Source: Hanleya hanleyi
Taxonomy: Eukaryota; Mollusca; Polyplacophora; Lepidopleurida; Hanleyidae
Assembly (NCBI GenBank): GCA_036873755.1
Contig: JAVTVY010037291.1
Coordinates: 1 to 64,000, forward strand
Direction: 5' to 3'
Length of the DNA stretch: 64,000 bases
Position 1 is the stretch's first letter. Every line of letters starts with the position of its first letter. A model generated the notes under the pieces. It was not told the origin of the DNA. It searched no databases and worked only from the letters and a program-made list of their open reading frames with translations. The translations under genes and the position numbers were made by a program. This document shows, one piece after another, positions 29,520 through 41,899 of the stretch.

Positions 29520-30440
29520 AGACAAGCCACGCTTTGATCATTGTCTAAATTTTTTGGTTTAGTCAAACATTGGCATCCTCAAATAAAGAAGTAAAGCACT
29601 GCGTGAATTAGTTTCAAAACATTGTCACCGGCCTTCAAAAAACTTTGATTGCTTACATAAATAATAATATAATGGTTATCCATATTTGTTTACCGGTCGC
29701 CTTATTGTTTCCCTCAGCACATTTGTACGAGTGTCAGGGTGAAGTGATCTAGTCTGTCTATTGGGTGGTCTCTCGCCTCTACCCTCCAACTACCCTCCCA
29801 TTAACCCATGGGCAACATAGTAGTGGCAGGGGAGGAAACAACCCGTCCTCTCCAAGGAACAGGATATAAGAGAATGGTTGAAGTGGGGTTTTCCGCAGGA
29901 TTACATCTGGTTTCCCCTTCCCAATACCGTATAGGATCCATACTGGTAATGATCACTCAACAGTTCGGCTGGCTGAAATTATTTTCAGACACTGAAATTT
30001 AAAATACGATGTATCCCGACACTTGGATTGAAACGATGCTAGTATTAGGACCCCAACTATATAGTCAATATTTATAAACAAGGACGTCATCCGTTCATTG
30101 AAAACTGCGGCATATTTGACTGGCACCATTCAATTACTTTATCATTTCCCGATACAGTTCTTGATTACGCTGCAGCATCAAGTTACATCAAACTGGAAAC
30201 ATTATCTGGTGAAGAAATGCATGGGATTCTCCGGCCATCTTGTCCAACAACACACCCAAATTATATGTCCAGAAAAGCTCAATTATTGAGATTAAATATT
30301 TTACTATAAGACGACGATGACCTGCTGAATGTCAGATTTGAGGTGTTGAACAATGTAATGAAGAGGAGAGACAGGCGACGACATATTTCCTCATCGATTG
30401 CCTTTCATAGACGGACATGATAAATTTAAGGAGCCATCTT
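29520..30440. repeat. Segmental duplication block Y1
   Basis: Related to 31600-33740. Shared landmarks: TTGATTGCTTACATAAATAATAATATAATG (29646 vs 31778), GAGTGTCAG...GTGATCTA (29729 vs 31860), GGTTGAAGTGGGGTTTTCCG (29876 vs 32158), AAATACGATGTATCC (30001 vs 32572) and GGAGAGACAGGCGACGACA (30364 vs 33651). No coding sequence. Confidence 0.7.
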
Positions 30441-30449
30441 AAAGCGATC

Positions 30450-31600
30450 GTTCTACTTCGTAAATAGGGAAGTATTTGCTGAGTTCTTGAATTCGAAAAG
30501 GGAATTTGGGATATTTGCTTTTTCTCCAACATACAATGAATATTAATGATAGGCTGTGATTTCTTAATATGGTGACATTCAAATCATAATACGGTTTAGC
30601 TAAGGTGTCAACATTACTTAGATATAGAATGAGCCCATATTTGATTGATTGACCTGATATTAGAACATATATGAGTTTATCCCCAGTAGATTATTACACA
30701 GTTTGTTCGTTTGTTCGGCTGAGATTAAGATCAGAAGTGACTCGATCAACTTTATAATCTCATCCATATACTACCCAGTTATTAAAGTATTAAAGAAGAA
30801 AATACAATTGAAACGGTTATGCGTTTGTGGGAGGAGCAGCCTATAGAAATTGAGCGAAAAGATCCGGGTCTCAGTATAGTTGCTTAATATTCATAGTCCA
30901 ACTTTGAACGTTGGATTTTAAGATAAAAATGTTTTACTAATTGAAAGTTTGTCCAGAAGAGTATATACTCTCTCTTTTTCTAGCTTATTTGACTTCCGGT
31001 AAGGGTCGTGTATGAGAACACTGATTCCCGCGCTTCGTTCAGTTTACCAAAACACTCTTAAAATCATTCAGGGGAAATTCTTGAATTTCAGTTGATTCTC
31101 CCAGAATGGTAGAGGCTATAGCATTTAGTTACCTTTTTTTCTTCTTTTTTTTTGCCATTTAGTTGACTACAATTTAATTTCAGAGATTTTCCGTGACCTG
31201 CTAATTGAAAGTTTGTCAGAAGAGTATACAGTCTCCCTTTTTCTAGTGTATTTGACTTGAATACTGGTGATAAAATGGCTTTCACACAATTTGTTCGCAG
31301 TGGCGCTACTCCACGCATTTTATCATACCCACTCTCATCTTGCTGAATGAAAAGTTTAATTAATTTCATTCTTAATAAATAATGTTTTTCTAACAACATC
31401 GAAAAAGACATCCATGCTGATCAAGCCACTGCGAGTAAACGAGACACGGGGACAATAAAAAATCACTGTATCTGAATTAAATCAGATATCATGAGTTGCC
31501 AGTTGATCTGAACAGGAATTCCATAAATCCACAAATAATTAATAAACTGGTCGCCTAGTGTGGCCATTTTTCAGGTTAGCTGAAAAATTATTATTTTAAT
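30450..31600. repeat. Segmental duplication block X2
   Basis: Diverged copy of X1 (24170-26460) lacking the complete MITE and the internal duplication. The minus-strand frame of about 107 codons at 31088-31411 has no recognisable motif. Confidence 0.65.
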
Positions 31601-33740
31601 TTTCATGTTTAAAGCAGATCTAGACAAGTCACGCTTTAATAATCGTTTAAAATATTTGGGCGAGTCCAACAGTATACCATCCTCAGATAAAGGTATTGCA
31701 CTGTGTGCAGTCTATATCTTCAGTGTCCTGGTAATCTGTTTGTCTCCAAATGTAGTCGCCGGCCTTTAAAAATATATTGATTGCTTACATAAATAATAAT
31801 ATAATGATTATCCATATTTGTTTACCGGTCTCCTTATTGTTTCCCTCACCACGCATGTACGAGTGTCAGTATGAAGTGATCTATAGTCTGTCTATTGGGT
31901 GGTCTCGCCTCTACCCTCCCATTGCCTCCCACCAACCCGTACACGCTTAAAACTAAAGTGTTGTAAAGTGTTGAAATAACACTTTAAGTGTGTCCACAGG
32001 GACTGCACTTTAAAGTGCTGTCCCTGTGGACACACTTAAAGGGTTATTGCAACACTTTACGAGTAGGTTTCGACACTTAGTTTTAAGCGTGTAGGCAACA
32101 TGGAACTGACAGGTGGTGAAACAACCCGTCCTCTGCAAAGAACAGGAAATAAGAGGATGGTTGAAGTGGGGTTTTCCGTAGGATTATGCCTCGTTTTCTC
32201 CTCCCAAGCCCGTATACGTCTTATCTTTTCTGGAAGCGTCTGTGGGCCATGACGAGAAAGTATCTCGAAATTTCGACTAACTATCTCGACATTTCGAAAA
32301 ACATATTTGTCATCATGGTTCTTGGAGGCATCCGTACATCTGTGCGAACGCTTTCAAATCAAATCTCAACAGATACTCGATGTGTAATCGGACAGGTGTG
32401 AATGGTATAGGCCAGCAACGTAGCGTAACAATGTCATTATACTTCCAACTCGATATTCACAAAACATTTTCACGAGTTCCATCTCCGGTTCTCATACAGA
32501 GGGAACATAGTTCAAAATTATACTGGCAATAGCTGTGCTGACTGACAATCATTTTCTTACACTGGAATTTAAAATACGATGTATCCTGGCACTTGGATTG
32601 AAACATTAAATATAATAATGTTGCAAAATATTAGGAACTCAACTATAGACTCAATATTTTTAAATAAGGACGTTATCCAACCAGTAAAACTATAGCATAT
32701 TCGACTGGCACCAAATGTATTTACTTTAAGATTTCCTCACACGACGGTCTTGACTACTTTACAGCATCAAGTTATAGACAACTGGAACCACGACAAAACA
32801 TATATGGGATTCTCGGGTCATCTTGTCCAACACCAGAATGAGATATCTCACTTGAAAAGAGCTTTCGCGGATGGATGTCTCATATGAGGAAGATCTGTAT
32901 ACTTGACACCGTTAGTATTAAATCAGTAGGGGTCATTTCTGTATAGTTGATTATTTCTGAATATTTGTTTACCGGTTGACCTGTTATTTACTCCACAACA
33001 CGCGTGCCATGCCATACCGAATCCTGTTGTTGTCTGCCTAGTGCTCTTGCTGGTTCGCGCCCTATGGTACCAATGTTAATTGTCTGGTTTCCATGCAGGA
33101 ACAAATGCATGCAATTCTCCGGTCACACGAAGGCGAATTACGATGTCTTCATTTGACATGAGGGCCTGAAGTAGCTTCTTCCGTGGGATTTGATTAACAA
33201 GAAATCCGATGAAATACTTTTGTAAAAAATTGTTGACAGAATTACTGTTGAACTTTAATATAATAGAAATGGATCAAAATAACGTTGTAATTTGTCTCCA
33301 ATGGTTTTCTGTTGGTCTTCTATATCTCACGTTGGTTAAGTTAAGATATAGCTTTCACTATTACTATGCTGTAATTTGATACCATTATGGATTGAATTGA
33401 TAACCTGGAGTGATGCATCTTGTAATTGTATATTAACCGATATATGCATGTATTTACAGTGGTACGGTATTTGGATATTTGTCTGGTAAATGTATCGTGC
33501 AGAAAAGCTAAGTTATTGGGGCGAAAAATGTTAGTATACGACGATTACCTGCTGAATGTCGAATTTAACGCCTATAGATTGGTAATTGGGACGGTAAGAC
33601 AACAAAGAATTATTGAACAATATAATCAAGACAATCAAAACGACAATAGGAGAGACAGGCGACGACACATTTCCTCATTGATGACCGTTTACAGACGGAC
33701 ATGATAAAACACGGAGCCATCTTAAAGTGATCGCCGATAC
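31600..33740. repeat. Segmental duplication block Y2
   Basis: Diverged copy of Y1, longer because of insertions, including the palindromic MITE at 31942-32091 and unmatched sequence at about 32.2-32.5 and 32.85-33.5 kb. No coding sequence is supported. A 92-codon plus-strand frame at 33426-33704 has an N/R/D-rich tail without a known motif. Confidence 0.65.
31942..32091. mobile_element. 150-bp palindromic MITE with TA target duplication
   Basis: The whole insert folds on itself: CACGCTTAAAACTAAAGTGT at the left pairs with the right end ACACTTAGTTTTAAGCGTG. The centre holds GTGTGTCCACAGGGAC and its complement around an ACTTTAAAGT core. TA dinucleotides flank it (31940-31941 and 32092-32093). 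The paralogous site in Y1 (near 29806-29815, ACCCATGGGCAAC) has no insert, giving an empty site. TA duplication and palindrome point to a Tc1/mariner-mobilised element. Confidence 0.85.
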
Positions 33741-34740
33741 CATCCATATAGACAGTTAATAATGAGGTATAGTGTGTCTCCATAACGTTGCGTTGTTGTG
33801 TTTGCGCGTGTCGACGCTCGTTGTCCGAGTCGTTTGTCAGCTCAACGGGAGGGCTGCTATCCATTGTAATAGCCTCTGACATGGTATGGCGTGAACAAAT
33901 GACCGTCTTAAACAGTCAAAACCAGAACATTATTGGAGCCTAGGCTAACCCGGACCTGATCCGATACAGATCATTCTGCCATTAATCCTTTTCTTTCCCT
34001 CTCCCCCGCCCCTCCCACACACGAGAGTCGACATATTCCGAATCTCACAATTAATATACAAACTTTTAATACTACGAGTCTTTTAAGAAACTTCTATACA
34101 ACATGGTTCTCCATTTATGTTTCACCCCCCCCCATCTTCGCCCCCTCCCCCCCCCCCCTACTGTACGTTTTTAATATATGACGAATAGTGATAAATCATC
34201 AATAAATCCTGCAATGATCGAATTTATATAACACCGGCTTTGTCTAAAATACCGAACGATGTATATTTATGAAGAAATATTGCTGAGAATATGCTTCTAA
34301 CATCGAACATGGATAACCAGAAAAATAATTCTTATAACAATTCATCGAATAAAGCTTTAATTGTTACGATTAAAACAATTAGGTGCGAATCAACATCATT
34401 TGGAAATCTGTAATTGTTTCCTTGGGCCAGTAATGACAAACAGTTTTTGTTAAGAAAATTTCAGCAGGTCAGGGAAATTTAGACACAACATTGAAGTTGG
34501 CATGCCCTAGCCTTGATCTAACAAATACAGCGTGCCGAAATCTCCACGTTTGGAGAGTAAACAAATAAACCATGTGAAAGGTGTAATTCCGTAAATGAAT
34601 CCAGTCGTATTGCACCGATATAAGCGAAAATAGACGTCGGCCCGAGGATTAATAACATCAGGTTAAGCTATTGGCTCGTGGTCAAATGATTAACCAATCA
34701 GAAAGAAGATAAAAAAGAAAGCCAGTCTGGTGGGATTACT
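33741..34740. other. Gene-free stretch, C-rich tracts
   Basis: Poly-C tracts occur near 34126-34133 and 34149-34158. A minus-strand frame of 90 codons (33610-33882) has no recognisable domain. This is the upstream region of the protocadherin gene. Confidence 0.4.
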
Positions 34741-34759
34741 ACCTGATGTGCAGCTCTGA

Positions 34760-34768
34760 TATATAATA
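34760..34768 (+). promoter_or_regulatory. Possible TATA box of protocadherin gene
   Basis: TATATAATA lies about 30 bp before a CAGTCAGAG stretch (34784-34792) that could be an initiator. It precedes a leader that ends in a good splice donor at 34914. Inferred; AT-rich DNA makes chance occurrence likely. Confidence 0.3.
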
Positions 34769-34789
34769 CATATAGAGGTTAGGCAGTCA

Positions 34790-34913
34790 GAGCTTAAGCC
34801 AGAGCTTTAGATAAGTAACACATATACAGAGTGGAAATCATCCTAAATTTTGAAGGAAAGTGTTTCTCGGGATCCATGTTCAAATGTAAAGACTGTTCCT
34901 GTTAACCAGAAAG
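34790..34913 (+). other. Probable 5' non-coding exon of protocadherin gene
   Basis: The segment ends in AAG followed by the donor GTATGTAG (34914). A matching acceptor, TTTTTCATTCCAG, ends at 35293, about 205 bp before the protocadherin ATG. The leader between has stops in all frames. The exon start is a guess. Confidence 0.4.
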
Positions 34914-35293
34914 GTATGTAGATGGTTATTACCATATCGTCCTTCATATCAGATTTGTCATGTATACGTGTATATTAATACACGCAAACGTAGATATACA
35001 TATGTATAAAATATATCGTTTGATTAATATGTTATAACATGGACCCTATACCTTGACAAGTTATAGGGTCCATCATTAATGGTGTTTAGTGCTGTGTGAC
35101 CCATCCATTGCAAGCCCCGTCGTCATTTTAAAATTGCTTATATTCAAATGTACTTCAAACGAACATTGGCATTAAATATGATTGCCTTATATTACCAATT
35201 TGTTTAGTGTGACATTATTGGTTCCATATACTTTGATATCAAGCTCCACCAACAACACAGTGGTTAATACAGGCGTTTTCTTTTTCATTCCAG

Positions 35294-35498
35294 GACTCAC
35301 AAGAACGGAAGAGGATAATCAAGTCGGAATATTGGTGTGGAGAAGAAACTGGGTTTTAGAATAGCGGATTTCTCCAACTGACCTGTATACACGTCTATAT
35401 ATTCTACACAATCTGGGTGATTGAGAGGATACTGATAACGGTCAAGTGACCAAGATATGTCAGTTCTTTAACCACCAACAGGAAGTTACCACATTTCA
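35294..35498 (+). other. Probable 5' UTR part of protocadherin exon
   Basis: Sequence from the acceptor at 35293 to the ATG at 35499. An upstream short frame ends at 35364, and no ATG in frame with the protocadherin precedes 35499. Confidence 0.4.
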
Positions 35499-38162
35499 AT
35501 GGCCACTTGCGAACACCGTCCCTTCTACCGGCGTCTTTTGATAATATTATGCGTCATTATAACAGCTTCATGCATCAATTGTGAGACTTTGAATCTCTTT
35601 GTGTTTGAGAATCAGCCAAGCGAAACTCTCTTAGGGAACATTGATGAGGGGGCCGGATTCCTGGAAGCCATCGGCGCTTCGAACAAAAGTCAACTGAAGT
35701 TTAAATTCTTTACTCAAGGAAATCCTCAAACACGGTATTTTACAGTGAATGAACTAACAGGTGATATCTACACAACACAATCTTTGGACCGAGAGGCACT
35801 ATGTCCTAATAATGCCAGAGTATCTTGCGACCTTGACCTTGATGTCGCTTCATATTCCAAGAATTTCTTCAAAATATTTCGTGTCAGGGTAATTGTAAAA
35901 GACATAAACGATAACGCCCCAGAATTCCCTGAACCGGAAATCCACATCAGTGTTCCTGAGTCGGTAGCCATCAATTACACAGTAACCATCAGTGGTGCCA
36001 GGGATGAAGACACCGGTGGAAACAATGCAGTCCAGACGTATGAGCTTGTGCCGGTAAATAATATGTTCGGAATAAACGTTATCAAAAATTTAGACGGGAC
36101 ACCTGAAATCGGGATTGTAGTGAAAAAGAAATTGGACAGAGAAAATATGGCGTTTTACCAGATGAGAGTTCTGGCTAAAGATGGCGGCTCTCCACAGAAA
36201 ACAGGAACAGTCACAGTTAATATTGTAGTGTCCGATGTTAACGATCATTCCCCGATGTTCACCAAATCTCTCTACAACGTGACCGTGAGAGAGAACTTAT
36301 CAGTGAATACACCTGTCGTTCGAGTAACGGCATCTGATAAAGATGTAGGTGTAAATGGACAGGTGAAATTCAGGTTCAGTAGCCGAACCATCGCGAAATA
36401 CAGCGAGATGTTTTCAGTTAACGGAACAACAGGAGAAATTCTCGTAAAAGGAAAGTTAGATTATGAGGACGTAAATTTGTATCGTCTAGTGGTTGAAGCC
36501 TATGATCAAGGAAGTCAGTCAGAATCGTCACAGGCCTTGGTCGTGGTTAATTTACTGGACGTCAATGATAATGCTCCCGAGCTGAACTTTAACTTTCTGT
36601 CAGGACTGGATCGCGCCGAAATTCCTGAAAATGCAAATTTGTACGATTTTGTGGCCCATATTTCTGTTGTAGACAAAGATAGTGAAAACAATGCTGCCGT
36701 GGACTGTAAAACTGACTCCGTTACATTCAGAATCGAAAGGTTGTATGCCAACGAATTCCAGGTTATCTTAACCTCCAAATTAGACAGAGAATCCAAGTCA
36801 GAGTATGAAGTGACCGTTAACTGTAGAGACATGGGTATAATGTCCTTAGATAACTCTCGGGCATTCATGGTAACTGTTCTTGATGAAAATGATAATGAGC
36901 CGACCTTCCTTTTACCATACTATAAAATCACCATCAGCGAAAGCATCAGCGCCGGTGAGGAGGTGATCAGCGTATCGGCCACAGACGCTGACGTGGGAGC
37001 AAACGGCGAAATTACATACCGACTGTTTGGTGTAGACAGTAGTAATTACTTTACTATTCATGAAACAACGGGCGTCATAACAATCGACGAAAGTCTTGAT
37101 TTCGAAACAGTGTCCTCCATGACGGTGTACATACATGCGCGTGATGGTGGTTCGCCGTTTCTGTTCACAAGCGTTGCTCTTGACGTAACGGTACTGGACG
37201 TGAACGACGAACTTCCTCAATTTAACGATTCGTCGTATGTCTTCGACGTATTAGAGGAGACACCTATTGGCACCACTGTTGGTAAAGTATTCGCTACGGA
37301 CGCAGATCAATTACCAGGTGGGGGAGTTATATACTCCATCATAGAAACATCTGCTACTAGAGGTATGTTCGTAATATCCGAGACAGATGGGACAATACGC
37401 ACGTCTGAAGTCATAGACAGGGAAGAGGTTCCGATTGTAAATCTGACCATTTTGGCATTCGACAGTCGTCTCCCCTCTCAGAACTCTTCGGTCGAAGTGA
37501 CAGTGAATCTCCTTGATATTAATGACCATACTCCAATCATCAACTACCCGAGTGATGTAAATAACACATTTATTGTGTCAAAGAAACAATCACGGGATAT
37601 TCCTCTTGTAACAATCTTAGCAAGTGACTTGGACTTCGGAAGAAATGGCACCTTGTTCTATGATATATTGAATACAGATACGTATAATATGTTCAGCATT
37701 GATCACGAGACGGGTGATATTTTTTTCGATGAAAGTTTTAAAACCTCAGTTAGGAAGACGGTTACTTTGTCAATTGCGGTCAATGATCAAGGTTCACCTC
37801 GTCGACGGGCAATGGCTCGATTGTATGTGATATTGGAGCCGACCAACCAATCAGAATCTTCAGCGGGTATTTCAAATTCAAACATGGTGGTCGTTGTAAT
37901 TGTTGTCAGCATCACCTGTGTCCTCTCTGTGCTGATTTTGATCGGTATCAGCTGTGTCAGGCGACAGTACATGAAGCGACCATCCACCGAGGAAACTACC
38001 AACAGAGATCCTGAAGTCTACTCCAGTTGGGAAGGAAATTGTTCAACCGAAAATTTACCGAACGGGGACTTTTCTAACCGCAGCCAAGAGAAAGGAGAGA
38101 GTCACGATAACCCTTGCTGTTCAACCTCAGACGAAGTTTCTGAAACGATAGAAAAGGAACAG
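35499..38162 (+). CDS. Protocadherin, large exon (seven EC repeats plus TM)
   Basis: Calcium-dependent cell-adhesion receptor of the plasma membrane. A signal peptide (LLIILCVIITASC, cleavage near residue 28) is followed by seven cadherin repeats. The inter-repeat calcium motifs are at about residues 134 (KDINDNAPEF), 243 (SDVNDHSPMF), 351 (LDVNDNAPEL), 460 (LDENDNEPTF), 564 (LDVNDELPQF) and 670 (LDINDHTPII). The seventh repeat ends near 776 without one. A membrane helix (VVVVIVVSITCVLSVLILIGISCV) is at about 795-820. Coding the whole ectodomain in one exon is the rule for clustered-type protocadherins. The exon probably ends at CAG/GTTGGT (38162). Without splicing, the frame would run to 38282 as a short alternative tail. 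The start follows a splice acceptor and precedes a good signal peptide. Confidence 0.95.
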
Positions 38163-38416
38163 GTTGGTAAAATGATGCTCTGTGCATGCACCTATATAGT
38201 TATTGTGGTGTCAGACAGCGGAAGTTATAGATGTAGCGTTAGAAACACCGAAAAAGGAAGTCATAGTACTATGCCTGACTGAACTGTTTGTATATTTATT
38301 TAAATATGACGGATGATTAAACCTATTTAATAATCTGTACTTTTGTTAAATGCGATGATGATCGTTTCATTACCATACTATAGCTGTACCCGATATATGT
38401 ATTTGATTTGTTCCAG

Positions 38417-38566
38417 ACGTCCCAGCATGTGCACATTCCGTGGGTCCACTCGTCCAAGGCCATCGTACAGAAACGCTTGGACATAGCAGTATCACCAATA
38501 GATATCTTTGATTTGGCTCAATATGGTCATACAGGGATATGGCTGAACTACCTTCGTCGAACTGAG
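38417..38566 (+). CDS. Protocadherin cytoplasmic exon 2
   Basis: The acceptor TTTGATTTGTTCCAG ends at 38416 and the donor GTAAAA starts at 38567. The 150-bp exon is open in the phase set by the first exon (50 codons, phase 0 at both ends). It encodes a hydrophilic stretch around HVHIPWVHSSKAIVQKR. The one alternative donor tested, at 38166, gives a stop in this exon, supporting CAG/GTTGGT as the junction. Not confirmed by any transcript. Confidence 0.65.
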
Positions 38567-39525
38567 GTAAAATATATAATGTGAAACACTGTGCAATTTG
38601 GACAGAACCCCTTTCAGAGACAGTACAAAACTTTACCGTACTAGTTTCCATATTCTAAATCATGCACCCATTTGCCCCATGCTGTCAATATCCTACAATG
38701 CATTGAATTTCCTTAAATTGTCCATTGAAAAAAAAATAGATTATACTCGATAAAATGAACCTCCAGAAATGAAAAACATATTCGAATCATTTTATGTGAC
38801 ATTCTTAGGAAATATTAAACCTAATTTTTCTTTGCAGATTGTCTGTGACAATATTTTAATCAACGAAATTTGAGTTTGAAATCCTGTATAAATAAACCTG
38901 GAAATGATACTTTTGCATGACAATTAATTTGAAGAAAGACAAAAAACATATACTACTGGATATTTTGGTTATATCATCGTAAAGTATATTCTGCCTGAGG
39001 GTTTGCATTTAAACCGATTTTTATAGTTTAGAAGCGAGTGCTTATTCTCGTAAATACGTGACAACTTCAGTATTACTCTTTAATCCGCTCATTGTCCAAG
39101 TCAATCTAAATCACGTGGTGCTAAATCCTGTTAAGTTGATTAGAATGCAAACTTCAAACATATCGTGTAAAAACCTGTTGAAGTCGCTTATCCTGAATCC
39201 ATCTTATCCTAATCACCAAGAAGTTAATCCGTGCCTTTCTTATTTCCTCTCATACAGTTGAAGGTGCAGTTCCTTACTTACATGCAAGGACTTGTATATA
39301 TTGTTGGTTATCTCTCAGTCAATTTCATCACATAGATGGAATGTTTTCCAATTTTGATTTATCTTTCCAGTTATCCTCTTAAAACAGATACGTTTTCGAA
39401 ACTGGGTTTCCCAAACTTCTTGCAAATGTAGTGCGTGTCTTGGTTAAAACTCTGTCGAAAACAAAAGCAAGCCCCAGTTCACAATTCATTTACCACTATT
39501 GATATATGTTATTTATATATTGTAG

Positions 39526-39667
39526 AATACCCATCCCCGCACGTCCAGTACTAACAGCAGATACACGACAGACAGTGCCAGTAACATGTCAACCGACACT
39601 GTGGCCAGTGACAGCGGAAGAGGAGGAAGTGAGCAGGATAGCAGAGAACATGACCATCAGCATGACG
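39526..39667 (+). CDS. Protocadherin cytoplasmic exon 3
   Basis: The acceptor TTTATATATTGTAG ends at 39525; the donor is GTAATA at 39668. The 142-bp exon begins in phase 0 and ends in phase 1. It encodes a Ser/Thr-rich segment (SRYTTDSASNMSTDT then ASDSGRGGSEQDSREHDHQH). This looks like a phosphorylatable cytoplasmic-tail module. A 25-base T run follows in the intron at about 39680. The phase fits both neighbours, and the composition fits a protocadherin tail. Confidence 0.75.
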
Positions 39668-40082
39668 GTAATAGTACTATTTTTTTTTTTTTTTTTTTTT
39701 TTTTAACGCGGAAGATATCATTTATATCGCTGAATAGCATAAATGAGTTGTAAACTAGTATAATTTTAATAAATAAAAATAATAACTTTAATAATAACTG
39801 GGCAGCTCAATTAGCTCACATACTATCTTCCTTGAGACACAGAAAAGTATTGTAAAAATGTTAGTAAAAATAAATACACATATACCCAAAATATCATAAG
39901 ACTACCATAAATATATAAATATATGCATATCACATGCATAGCAAATGTGCCTGAAAGATAAGCAATCACGCATCATCCAAAATAATTACATCTCGGCATA
40001 GTGTAATTGATTTTAGAGCGAACTGTAAAAGTGTCTGTCCTTCAAAATTTGTTTTTATACATGTGTATGGTCTATATTTCAG

Positions 40083-40618
40083 GATGTTTAACACCACTGG
40101 CGATATGTCCACCGGATCAAAGTTTGGAGGGTGACTACATGGACATGCAGAAGTCACCACTATCCTCAATCGCTGCCTTGGAGAAAAGTGATCATTTATA
40201 CAACAACATTCCACTCCCATATGAAAAATATCTTCTAAACCGCGGAATGATCCGGGACACAAATCGCACCTCTTTGTGCGAAAGAAGTGAAATCAAGGCC
40301 GATAACCCTTACACTGCAATGTCACCGATCTGCAGCAAGCGATTAGATTTTAGCTTGAAAAGCGAAGAACTCAGCGTTATCGAATTGAACAACCACGATG
40401 CACAGACGTTTAAACCGCATGTTTTGGTAAATAATATTCAAAGAGAGAATGTTTCTACAAATAGTGCTATACCAGTATGCTACAACAGACAAGGTAGTTT
40501 AACAGACGAGGACGATGACGTCACGACGACATCAGGCAGCTATACCGTCGACCTCCGGGATTTCGCAGAATTCGAAGAGACTCATCCCCGCGTCAACTTT
40601 CTTGAAGTGGAAGTTTAA
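40083..40618 (+). CDS. Protocadherin terminal cytoplasmic exon
   Basis: The acceptor TATATTTCAG ends at 40082. The exon starts with two bases that complete the phase-1 codon of exon 3 and runs to the stop at 40616-40618. It contains EGDYMDMQKSPLSSIAALEK near the start, NPYTAMSPI in the middle, DVTTTSGSYTVDL near the end and the C-terminus LEVEV. The first three blocks have close counterparts in the minus-strand exon at 60.1-60.7 kb. YMDM fits a YxxM SH2-binding site of PI3-kinase p85 type, and the V-x-V end fits a class II PDZ ligand; both are consensus inferences. The exon probably supplies the common signalling tail. Confidence 0.85.
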
Positions 40619-41547
40619 TTTCCGCTGTATACATGTACAGTATAGTGCTATCGGAATAACCTGATATTGCTAAACGAGATGACAAATCTTTCTCTGACTG
40701 TAGTTTTTTTTAAAATATTTATGAAACGTCTGTCTCCCTTATCTCACAACCACAGTTGCTTGTGACTGTACATGTTGATCGTTCAGACAGTACCTGTTTA
40801 ATCCGAAGTTTTGTGCAATATTGTGATATACACACACGGTTGCATTGACAATCGTTGCACATTGGAGCTTTGAAACACAAAGCGTTTTTGGAAGCTGTTA
40901 AAAAACATTTTTTTCAAATTCCATGTAAATTGGTCGAGCTTCTATGGTATAATATCCATCATACTTGCCTTAGGAAGTCGCTATATATCGCGATATCTCC
41001 TCCTTGTGACGATTTCGTTTCGTTTCATTTATCGTAAGGAGGAATGTCTCCAACAATGAACACCAAAGCAAGAAATCCTCATGGGAGTTCGGATAAATTA
41101 TCCTCCTTGCACACACGTGACTCACATTGTCGTGCCTCGGACGAAGGCAGTGGAACTAATATGTGTTCGGAACAACAATACTCATCATTCGACAAAGATA
41201 CCCCAAAAGTATCTTATTTTTGTACATTTAAATATTAAATTATGTACAAATTCATGTGATATCATTTTGGCGCGTAAGTTATTTCTTCTCATACTTCATT
41301 ATAAATTATGTATTTTTGTATATATATTTATTTTTCAAACATATTTGTGAACTCATCCACTGTTCATTACTTTTTTGCGTTAGCGCAGTATTTCTTACAC
41401 ATGTTCCTGTCACTTAAATTATTTTTAAATGAATGTACAAATGTAAATATCCTAAAGTCACTATGTGTATGTACAGACTATGCATGTGTATATTCGTACT
41501 CTGTATTCCCCTGATGAAGTATCGTCATGGAAATCCTGAAGAAAAGT

Positions 41548-41553
41548 AATAAA
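41548..41553 (+). terminator. Candidate poly(A) signal of protocadherin gene
   Basis: AATAAA occurs about 0.93 kb after the stop codon. The 3' UTR in between is AT-rich without other recognisable elements. Position is plausible, unproven. Confidence 0.35.
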
Positions 41554-41899
41554 TTATCCATGAATACTATTTCTGATCTTAGCAATTTGCCTATATACAT
41601 TGCTCTTGAGAGATGTGTGATGTTTACGATACATACCCTCCCACTGTACTTTTCAAAGAACAGTGTAGTCTAATTTTCTTGAATTGAATTAGTTTTTCGG
41701 CAGATTTTTCTTTATATTTCCGTTTAAGCGAACTTAATCGGTGATGTGTTCTTTTTGTGCAACATTAAATTCTTCGGTCTGATGTACTGTAGGTGCTTTT
41801 AACATGAGGGCGAGATTCACAAAACCCCTCGGCTTCCCCCAAGCAAATGAGAAATATGCTGAGAATGTACAACATATTATGGATATATTTACTAATCTT

